Shown here: piece by piece, positions 13,768-19,315 of the stretch
Layout of the letters: each line of letters begins with the position of its first letter
How positions within the stretch are numbered: position 1 is the stretch's first letter
Source of the DNA: a bacterium
Lineage (GTDB): Bacteria; JAHJDO01
Assembly (NCBI GenBank): GCA_030611945.1
Contig: JAUWOV010000032.1
Span: forward strand, 1 to 19,315
Direction: 5' to 3'
DNA: 19,315 nucleotides
Made by a program: the position numbers and the translations under genes
Notes under the pieces: generated by a model
Told to the model about the DNA's origin: nothing
What the model saw: only the letters and a program-made list of their open reading frames with translations
The model's database searches: none

Positions 13768-15321
13768 TTAATCCTTAGCCTTTAATTCTAAGTTAAACAT
13801 AATATCACAAACATCAGATCTTTTGTATATCTTCAAGAAAGGCACTTGGGAATGGTAAGATACATCATATGCTGACTGCGCATGTTTATATATCTTCCAT
13901 AGTTTCTCATTGAACATTCCCTGTCTTGATAAAAGAATCAGATAATCAAAATCCTCGTCATTGATATCAGCTATTTCTATGTCTTTTCTCAACAGACCTG
14001 TCCCTTTATAGAATGTTGGCACAAAACTGCCAACTGGGAAGAATATTACACGTCCGTTCAGTGGAGTATTATCGTTTATGAATTTCAGAGTTTTTTCCGC
14101 GATGCAGTCTCCCCAGTAAGTAGTTTCCATTCCAAGTTTATGAGCCCCTCTGATCCCGCCAATGAACATGTTGTAATAGGAAGTTTGATATGGATGAATG
14201 CGTACCAGAGTTATTAGCGCGGGGAGCAATAATAAATAAAGTGTATTTGGCAGAAATTTATACTTTTTAGCAATGCTGATTCTTTTATGCAATTCAGAGA
14301 ATCCTACGCCTGCAAGCACAGCTAAAAAAGGGAATACAGGCATAAAGAGTCTTATTCCGTCATAATTTTGGGCTATTGGCAATGACATCAGTATTAATAA
14401 GAATAGAATGTTTATAATGACCATGCCTAAAATTTCATCTTTGAGATGTTTTTTGATATATGTCCTGACTCCATAGATTGATAACAAGAGCGTTGCAGGT
14501 GGAACAGTTGTTACAAAAAGGATAAGTGGATAGTGCCATGGAGCAATTTGCGCGCCATAGGTTTTCCCAAGATAAAAAACATTAACAGGACTATGTTTTA
14601 CATGATACATATAAAACCTAATAATATTAGGAAAAGGGTCATACCATAGTCTTGGCCAGAGCGCTATAAGGACTAGTGGAGAGAGAAAAAGGATAAAGAA
14701 CGCATTGCTTGCATAGGATTTTCTTCTATATATTTGTCCCCACAATAAAAGAGGGATTATTAAAAACACTGCGTTCTCTTTTGTTAGCAAAGCAAGTCCA
14801 TATAGTAGTCCGACAAATATACTCCATTTTATAGAACTGGTTCCTTTGATAAATGCCCAGGTCACAATAAACCAGGCTAGAGCAATAGGAACATCATATA
14901 CTGCGAAATGTCCGTGCGCAAAAATGCGAGGCATGAGAAATAATGACAGAGAAGAAAAAATAGCAGCGTGAATATTGTAGTATTTCAGACTAAAGAAATA
15001 GACGGAGGCTATAAGAAAAGAAAATAGCAGACACATAGGTATTCTGGATGCGTATAGAATGCCAACAAAATTGTGCAGCAATAATAAACCTCCACTCATA
15101 ACATATTTTACAAGAGGTGGATGTGGTTCAAACTGCCAGAATTTTTCTATTGTGCTTCCCAAGAAAGGATGTGGAGAAATTAGCCAATCAATCTGATGAA
15201 GAATATAGGAAATATAGATTGGTTCATCCCATGTTATGCCATAATCAAAAACAGTAAGCATACTTGAAACGAAAACAAGAAGAAAGATACAAAGACCTAT
15301 ATATATGTATTTTTTCTTCAT
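13768..15321 (-). CDS. GT-C membrane glycosyltransferase (GT39/PMT-like, family PMT_2)
   Basis: A 517-residue polytopic protein of the dolichyl/undecaprenyl-phosphate sugar glycosyltransferase superfamily, which moves sugars from a lipid carrier to lipids, proteins or glycans on the outer face of the membrane. The first periplasmic loop has the catalytic-type TWDEP motif (D32, E33) followed by FEPHPPLVKYV, and a second acidic pair lies in HFAVYDVPIALAWF. About ten or more hydrophobic helices follow, then a short soluble C-terminal part. The acceptor and sugar cannot be predicted. A weak AAGG precedes the ATG at 15321. It is divergent from yqeK, only 55 nt apart, and lies next to the accessory block. 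Confidence 0.9.
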   Translation of the reverse strand: MKKKYIYIGLCIFLLVFVSSMLTVFDYGITWDEPIYISYILHQIDWLISPHPFLGSTIEKFWQFEPHPPLVKYVMSGGLLLLHNFVGILYASRIPMCLLFSFLIASVYFFSLKYYNIHAAIFSSLSLFLMPRIFAHGHFAVYDVPIALAWFIVTWAFIKGTSSIKWSIFVGLLYGLALLTKENAVFLIIPLLLWGQIYRRKSYASNAFFILFLSPLVLIALWPRLWYDPFPNIIRFYMYHVKHSPVNVFYLGKTYGAQIAPWHYPLILFVTTVPPATLLLSIYGVRTYIKKHLKDEILGMVIINILFLLILMSLPIAQNYDGIRLFMPVFPFLAVLAGVGFSELHKRISIAKKYKFLPNTLYLLLLPALITLVRIHPYQTSYYNMFIGGIRGAHKLGMETTYWGDCIAEKTLKFINDNTPLNGRVIFFPVGSFVPTFYKGTGLLRKDIEIADINDEDFDYLILLSRQGMFNEKLWKIYKHAQSAYDVSYHSQVPFLKIYKRSDVCDIMFNLELKAKD

Positions 15322-15325
15322 TTTA

Positions 15326-15353
15326 TTGCCTTATATTAACAGAATGATATAAT
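15326..15353 (+). promoter_or_regulatory. Promoter for yqeK-argS-lpdA
   Basis: A consensus -10 TATAAT (15348-15353) is preceded after 16 nt by TTGCCT (15326-15331, 4 of 6 for -35). Predicted start is near 15360, 17 nt before the yqeK ATG. It lies in the short divergent gap with the glycosyltransferase gene. Confidence 0.6.
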
Positions 15354-15376
15354 GCCGTAAATACTCAATAAAAGTC

Positions 15377-15943
15377 ATGGACAATATTAAGAAGAAACTC
15401 AAAGAAATGCTTACTCGTGAAACATATGCTCATTCTCTTTCAACGTGTGAAACTGCGCTGGGCTTAGCAAGAAGATTTGGTGTTTCAGAGAAGAAAGTTA
15501 GGCTTGCAGCTCTTCTTCATGATTGCGCAAAATCAATGTCATATGATGAACTGATATGTAATGTTGAAAAGTATAAGATTCCTGTTGATAGGCTTGAACT
15601 GAAGACAGAGGCTCTGCTTCATGCTCCGGTTGGCAAAAAGCTCGCAAGTGTTCTTTTCGGAATAACAGACTCTCAAATATTGAACGCAATACGATATCAT
15701 ACAACAGCAGCTTCTGCGATGTCTGCTATTGCAAAAATCATATATGTATCGGATTTTATTGAATTAGGCAGAGATCATAAAGAAGCGGCAGACGCAAGAA
15801 AAGCAGCGGAGAAAGATATAGACAAAGCAATGCTTTTTATTTTGAGGAAAAAGATTCCATATTTAGTAAAGAAAAAAGTGCTAATTCATCCAAGGTCAAT
15901 TAGAGCATTAAACTGGTTTCTAGGAAAAGAGGAAAAGAAGTGA
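15377..15943 (+). CDS. yqeK: YqeK-type HD-domain diadenosine tetraphosphatase
   Basis: A 188-residue HD hydrolase of the YqeK family, which splits Ap4A symmetrically into two ADP. The metal and catalytic residues are all visible: H19 in YAHSLST, H48-D49 in LLHDCAK, H82 in LLHAPVG, H108 in RYHTTA and D126 in YVSDFIE, with the GR-x-H following as in the family. The tail is basic. ATG 15377 has only a weak AAAAG ribosome site. yqeK usually sits between nadD and rsfS; here it leads argS with a GTGA overlap, so translation is probably coupled. Confidence 0.92.
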   Translation: MDNIKKKLKEMLTRETYAHSLSTCETALGLARRFGVSEKKVRLAALLHDCAKSMSYDELICNVEKYKIPVDRLELKTEALLHAPVGKKLASVLFGITDSQILNAIRYHTTAASAMSAIAKIIYVSDFIELGRDHKEAADARKAAEKDIDKAMLFILRKKIPYLVKKKVLIHPRSIRALNWFLGKEEKK

Positions 15944-17607
15944 TTAACAAAGCGAAAAGACACATAATAAGAATAGTTCAGGAAAGCATTAAGAAAACAT
16001 ACTCTGTTAAAGGCTTGCTTATTTCAGTAGAAAGAACAAAAGATGGAAAATTTGGTGATTTTTCAACAAATGCAGCGATGATGCACTCACATAAATTAAA
16101 AGAACATCCAATGAGCATAGGCAAAAAGTTATGTAAAAATATTCAGCAGTCCTTATCTAAAGATTCATTCATAGATAAAGTTGAACTGGTTAAGCCCGGA
16201 TTTATAAATTTTTACATTAGCAAAAGATTCTGGATAGATGTCTTTAAAGAAGTTATTCTGGCAGGAGAAAAGTATGGCAGAAGTAATACAGGAGATGGCA
16301 AAAAGATTTTGGTGGAATTTGTAGGATCCAATCCTACAGGTCCTCTTAATGTAGTGAGCGCAAGAGCAGCGTCTATTGGGGATAGTTTGTGCAATATTCT
16401 ATCGTTTAACGGATACGATGTAAAAAGAGAATTCTATATAAACGATGCGGGAGAACAGGTTTCAAGGTTTGTTGAGTCGCTTATTGCAAGATATAACCAG
16501 ATATATAATCCCGATTTTCCATTTCCAGATGATGGATATCACGGGAATTATGTAAAGGATATGGCTAAAGAACTGGATGAAAAGTATGGCAGGAGTTTAC
16601 TGAATAAAAGAGCTGATGATGTTAAGGATAGATGCAGAAGCTTTTATCTTTCAAAGATATTAGGGGATCAAAAGCGTGATGTGGAGGGTTTTGGAGTTAA
16701 GTTTGATGTGTGGTTCAGTGAGAAAACACTTCATGATTCATCTAAGGTTACTAATGCTCTGAAAAAATTAGAAGAATGCGGTTTTGTGTATGAAAAGGAT
16801 GGTGCAACATGGTTTCGATCCACGAAGTTTGGCGACGACGAAGATAGAGTTCTAATAAAGGCTAATGGAGCGCCAACTTATTTTTTGGCAGACATTGCAT
16901 ATCATCTTGATAAGTTTGAGAGGGGTTTTGATAAAGCCATTGATTTTATGGGGCCTGATCATCATGGGCATATAGGAAGATTGAAAATGGCTATAAAAGC
17001 ATTAAGTATTGATGAGAAATGGCTGGATATTTTTATAGTTCAGCAGGTTAATCTTATGCGCGGCGGAGAGAAAATTAAGATGTCTAAAAGAGCCGGCAGG
17101 TTTGAGACAATGAGGGATTTAGTATCGGAGGTCGGCAAGGATGCTGCCAGATTCTTTTTTCTTATGCGTTCACAGAGCAGTCATCTTGACTTTGACCTGA
17201 ATTTAGCAAAGGAAGAATCTTCTAAAAATCCCGTTTATTATGTTCAGTATGCGCACGCAAGGATATGCAATATATTGAAGCATGCAGAAGAGGGTAAAAT
17301 TGATATGGGGGGAATTGATAATCCCAATATGGAGCTTCTAAATAAGCCGGATGAAATTGAATTAGCAAAGACATTGGCTGGATTTAAAGACATATGCGAA
17401 ATCAGCGCTCTAACTTATACGCCTCACAGGATAGCAGGATATTTGCTGAAGCTTGCCGGAGTATTTCATAACTTTTATAATAAACACCGTGTTGTTACTG
17501 AAAACAAAAAATTGACAGCTGCAAGGCTTCTAATCGTTAAATCTACCAGAATTGTTCTGGTAAACGGACTCAGACTTCTTGGTATATCCGCGCCTGAGAA
17601 AATGTGA
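15940..17607 (+). CDS. argS: Arginyl-tRNA synthetase (altered HIGH motif)
   Basis: Class I synthetase that charges tRNA-Arg with arginine. The 555 residues are normal length. The N-terminal additional domain (1-110) shows ERTKDGKFGDFSTNAAM. The catalytic core has VEFVGSNPTGPLNVVSAR (125-142) and FYINDAGEQV. KMSKR is intact at 380-384. The C-terminal all-alpha domain begins around NPVYYVQYAHARICNIL and carries the anticodon-binding helices. The HIGH signature, usually HVGH in GPLHVGHGR, reads N137-V-V-S140 here, so both histidines are replaced. The rest of the enzyme looks fully conserved and no second argS is visible in the window. GTG 15940 overlaps the yqeK stop by 4 nt, with a purine-rich ribosome site inside yqeK. 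Confidence 0.95.
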   Translation: MINKAKRHIIRIVQESIKKTYSVKGLLISVERTKDGKFGDFSTNAAMMHSHKLKEHPMSIGKKLCKNIQQSLSKDSFIDKVELVKPGFINFYISKRFWIDVFKEVILAGEKYGRSNTGDGKKILVEFVGSNPTGPLNVVSARAASIGDSLCNILSFNGYDVKREFYINDAGEQVSRFVESLIARYNQIYNPDFPFPDDGYHGNYVKDMAKELDEKYGRSLLNKRADDVKDRCRSFYLSKILGDQKRDVEGFGVKFDVWFSEKTLHDSSKVTNALKKLEECGFVYEKDGATWFRSTKFGDDEDRVLIKANGAPTYFLADIAYHLDKFERGFDKAIDFMGPDHHGHIGRLKMAIKALSIDEKWLDIFIVQQVNLMRGGEKIKMSKRAGRFETMRDLVSEVGKDAARFFFLMRSQSSHLDFDLNLAKEESSKNPVYYVQYAHARICNILKHAEEGKIDMGGIDNPNMELLNKPDEIELAKTLAGFKDICEISALTYTPHRIAGYLLKLAGVFHNFYNKHRVVTENKKLTAARLLIVKSTRIVLVNGLRLLGISAPEKM

Positions 17608-17622
17608 AAAGGAGAAATAACA

Positions 17623-19011
17623 ATGGCAAAATATGATATTGGAATAATTGGCGGAGGTCCGGGCGGCTATGTAGCAGCAATAAGAGCGGCGCAGTTAGGC
17701 GCTAAGGTTTATGTTGTTGAAAAAGACAAGGCGCTTGGAGGAACATGTCTTAACAGAGGATGCATTCCTACAAAGGCTATTCTTCATTCGGCAAAGATGT
17801 ATAGAAATCTCAGCAATGCTGGGAAATTTGGCATAAATACTTCGGAGATATCTCTGGATTATGGGAAAGTCATAAACAGGAAAGATCAGATAGTCAACAG
17901 GCTGACAAATGGTGTAAAGTTTTTATTTAAGAGTAATGCTATTGAAGTAATAAAGGGGAAGGCGGAGATTGTGTCTCCGGGAGTAATAGGAGTAACAGAT
18001 GATACTCAACAATATGAAGTTGAGGCAAGCAATATAATAATAGCAACCGGTTCAGAGCCAATGAGTTTGACTGATATTCCAACGGATGGAGAAATAATCC
18101 AGACAAGCAGAGAAATTCTTTCCTGCGATAATCTTCCAGGAAGTATTTTAATAATAGGAGCAGGCGCTATTGGCTGTGAATTTGCGGATATTTTCAATTC
18201 TTTCGGAGTAAAGGTAAAATTAGTTGAGATGATGGATCATATACTGCCAGAAGAAGATAATGAGATTGCTAGTAAGCTTGAGAGTATTTTAAAAAAGAGA
18301 GGCATAGAACTTTTTATTCAAACAAAAGTTAACAGAATAGAAAAGAGTAACTCTTTAGCAAACGTATATTTGTCGGGAGATAAGATATTTGAAGTAGATA
18401 GAGTGCTTGTTGCTGTTGGAAGAAGTTCAAATATTTCAGGGATTGGATTAGAAAACAATCAAGTAAAACTGGATAAAAATAGAATTCTTGTGAATGAACA
18501 TATGCAGACAAATATTCCGCATATCTATGCAATAGGAGATATTACGCCAGGTCCTATGCTTGCGCATGCTGCCTCAAAAGAAGGGATTATGGCTGTTGAG
18601 CATATAATGGGCATGGATTCAAAAATGGATTATAAAGTTATACCGTCCTGTGTATATACAGATCCTGAAGTAGCGGGAGTTGGTCTGACCGAGCAGAAAG
18701 CAAAGGAAACTCATGATATAAAGATAGGCAGATTTCCTTTAATGGCAAGTGGGAAGGCAATGTGTATAGGAGAGACAGAAGGCCTGATCAAGATTATAGC
18801 GGACAAGGATACTGATGAGATTCTGGGAGTAAGAATGATTGCTCCTCATGCAACAGAACTAATTGCCGAGTGCGTACTGACAATGAAGACTGAGTGCACG
18901 TACAAGGAACTTGCGGAAACGATCCATGCGCATCCGACCATATCTGAAGCAGTTATGGAAGCAGCGGAGGATGTTGATAATATGGCTATAAGTTTGCCTA
19001 AGAAATCCTAA
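17623..19011 (+). CDS. lpdA: Dihydrolipoyl dehydrogenase (E3)
   Basis: FAD-dependent E3 subunit that reoxidises dihydrolipoamide of 2-oxoacid dehydrogenase complexes or of the glycine cleavage system, with NAD+ as acceptor. The FAD site GGGPGG is at 10-15, the redox disulfide C42-LNRG-C47 is intact, and the NAD site IIGAGAIGCEFAD lies in the middle. The second FAD motif is IYAIGDITPGPMLAHAASKEG. The C-terminal His-Glu pair H437/E442 in HAHPTISEAVMEAAED distinguishes lipoamide dehydrogenase from mercuric or glutathione reductases in this family. At 462 residues it is normal length. AAGGAGA before ATG 17623 is a strong ribosome site, and the gap to argS is only 15 nt. No E1, E2 or gcv gene is in the window. 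Confidence 0.95.
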   Translation: MAKYDIGIIGGGPGGYVAAIRAAQLGAKVYVVEKDKALGGTCLNRGCIPTKAILHSAKMYRNLSNAGKFGINTSEISLDYGKVINRKDQIVNRLTNGVKFLFKSNAIEVIKGKAEIVSPGVIGVTDDTQQYEVEASNIIIATGSEPMSLTDIPTDGEIIQTSREILSCDNLPGSILIIGAGAIGCEFADIFNSFGVKVKLVEMMDHILPEEDNEIASKLESILKKRGIELFIQTKVNRIEKSNSLANVYLSGDKIFEVDRVLVAVGRSSNISGIGLENNQVKLDKNRILVNEHMQTNIPHIYAIGDITPGPMLAHAASKEGIMAVEHIMGMDSKMDYKVIPSCVYTDPEVAGVGLTEQKAKETHDIKIGRFPLMASGKAMCIGETEGLIKIIADKDTDEILGVRMIAPHATELIAECVLTMKTECTYKELAETIHAHPTISEAVMEAAEDVDNMAISLPKKS

Positions 19012-19059
19012 TGCTTACCATAAATACACTTGTACCGGTTTATAATATTGCCGCCATTA

Positions 19060-19263
19060 GAATATGAATGGCTGTATGATGGCAATCTCACTACTGATTG
19101 CGACGAATTTAATCCAGCTGTAACAGACTGGTTGATTGAGTACAATTTTAATCGCCCTCATCAGGCGCTTGATTATTTAACACCCATGAGATATATTGAG
19201 AATCACAATGAAAATCTTAAACAAAAAGTGTTACCTATGTGCCCAGCCAGCACACTTACTTGA
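19060..19263 (+). pseudogene. 5'-truncated IS481/rve-type transposase (C-terminal remnant)
   Basis: About 68 codons remain of a DDE integrase-core transposase. The stretch EYEWLYDGNLTTDCDEFN and then WLIEYNFNRPHQALDYLTPM is the typical end of the rve catalytic domain and its C-terminal tail. The DDE residues and the whole N-terminal region are missing, so it cannot be active. The frame can be read upstream to 19030, but the first ten codons are not transposase. It ends VLPMCPASTLT-stop, and the terminal 41 nt (19228-19268) match the remnant at 8316-8356. Placement in IS481 is a judgement from the tail sequence only. Confidence 0.8.
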
Positions 19264-19288
19264 CAACAGATTAGAAAATCAATATACT
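19260..19288 (+). promoter_or_regulatory. Consensus promoter at a transposon end, driving a gene beyond the window
   Basis: A perfect -35 TTGACA (19260-19265), a 17-nt spacer and TATACT (19283-19288, 5 of 6). The -35 overlaps the transposase stop codon, exactly as at 8348. An AGGAG ribosome site at 19309-19313 suggests a start codon just past the window end. Confidence 0.7.
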
Positions 19289-19315
19289 CCCAAATACATT
19301 AAAAAGTCAGGAGAT

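Overview
The window is AT-rich bacterial chromosome from what looks like a Gram-negative-type cell: it carries a lipobox lipoprotein, a GspE/PilB-type ATPase and RNase G. Most genes are housekeeping genes packed into short co-directional units. The combination (rng-rplU followed by an IHF/HU gene, a GspE-like ATPase, RAYT-type repeats, many MAG-like repeat families) would suit an uncultured candidate-phylum bacterium such as Omnitrophota, but no marker here proves that. 

Layout. (1) 1-5676, plus strand: the tail of an unidentified reading frame, tRNA-Leu(CAA), then rng. A consensus promoter follows, and behind it a tight unit: rplU, an IHF/HU-like gene, a membrane-anchored GspE/PilB-like ATPase, cvpA and purM. 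(2) 5799-8183, minus strand: trpD followed by a MATE exporter. (3) 8316-10597, plus strand: a transposon-end remnant that supplies the -35 box of a consensus promoter for accD-folC. (4) 10530-12146, minus strand: a RAYT (Y1 transposase), radC and a Trm112-like zinc protein; the last overlaps folC tail to tail. (5) 12290-13399, minus strand: a two-gene accessory pair, a lipoprotein of unknown function and a coiled-coil/zinc-ribbon protein. (6) 13400-13767: no intact gene; a composite of hairpin repeats and a relic of a second RAYT gene. (7) 13768-15321, minus strand: a GT-C (GT39/PMT-like) membrane glycosyltransferase. (8) 15326-19011, plus strand: promoter, yqeK, argS (overlapping by 4 nt) and lpdA. 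(9) 19060-19315: a 5'-truncated transposase whose terminus again supplies a consensus promoter, pointing at a gene just outside the window.

The most interesting material is mobile-element derived. First, the RAYT gene contains two inverted copies of a GC-rich near-palindrome inside its reading frame, and both of its ends run into a second hairpin repeat family whose stem shows a compensatory base change. A relic RAYT at 13576-13638 holds the same palindrome at the same site with a 2-codon in-frame difference. Second, two independent remnants of the same transposase 3' end (36 of 41 positions identical) each have TTGACA overlapping the stop codon and a good -10 box exactly 17 nt further on, so decayed IS ends appear to have become promoters of host genes. 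Smaller points are the ATPase's two N-terminal membrane helices in place of the usual N-domain, the ArgS HIGH motif lacking both histidines, and an IHF/HU gene where rpmA normally follows rplU.
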